A stretch of DNA of 27,443 nt from a virus. Every line of letters starts with the position of its first letter. Position 1 is the first letter of the stretch. Below, piece by piece: positions 27,431 through 27,443 of the stretch. The DNA lies in IMG/VR virus record IMGVR_UViG_3300025030_000367, positions 1 to 27,443 of that record. One strand, 5' to 3'. The notes under the pieces are model-generated. The model was not told where the DNA came from. It saw only the letters and a program-made list of their open reading frames with translations, and ran no database searches. The position numbers were made by a program, and so were the translations under genes.

Positions 27431-27443
27431 AATCTGTCAAAGC

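Noticed and set aside
1-27443. CRISPR array, rRNA genes, insertion sequence or attachment site
   Set aside because: No regularly spaced repeats, rRNA signatures, transposase genes or integrase-linked repeat were seen.

Overview
This window is most of the late (lysis, packaging, head and tail) region of a siphophage or prophage with HK97-like modules. Almost every gene lies on the minus strand and reads right to left. Recognisable parts are an M15 endolysin, holin-like proteins, P27-type small terminase, large terminase, HK97 portal, prohead protease, HK97 capsid, connector, head closure protein, DUF3168 tail terminator, tail tube, frameshifted tail chaperones, tape measure, distal tail protein, NlpC/P60-like protein and the start of a J-like tip protein. 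The base composition is AT-leaning. Promoters look sigma70-like, Shine-Dalgarno sequences are strong, and there is a lipobox lipoprotein, so a Gram-negative, probably proteobacterial host is likely. I cannot name the host. No integrase or repressor is visible, so lifestyle is undetermined.

Layout in transcription order: a terminator of an upstream unit and a TTGACA promoter at the right edge (27365-27430); a lysis cassette with several tiny genes (25.3-27.3 kb); HNH protein and terS (24.5-25.3 kb); two tiny coupled genes and a NUMOD3-rich HNH homing endonuclease inserted before terL (22.9-24.5 kb); terL (21.0-22.9 kb); a zinc microprotein coupled to an HslV/proteasome-like Ntn hydrolase, plus small unknown genes (19.2-21.0 kb); portal, protease and capsid (15.8-19.2 kb); accessory virion proteins and a Sec-secreted protein (13.9-15.7 kb); connectors (12.1-13.8 kb); tail tube and chaperones with a clear -1 frameshift signal (10.3-11.8 kb); tape measure and tip (1-7.1 kb).

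The late operon is broken between the chaperones and the tape measure by plus-strand DNA. One piece is a promoter-four genes-hairpin cassette (8581-10252) carrying zinc-ribbon proteins and an unrecognised 200-aa protein. The other is a three-HTH, PD-(D/E)XK-like nuclease gene (7144-8028) whose consensus promoter would give a leaderless mRNA. An HK97 gp10-like gene, normally found with the connectors, sits between them.

The best candidates for something undescribed are the plus-strand cassette, the Ntn hydrolase with its coupled zinc microprotein, the set of Cys-rich microproteins, and the secreted protein in the head operon. All function calls come from reading motifs and remembered families; no database search was run.
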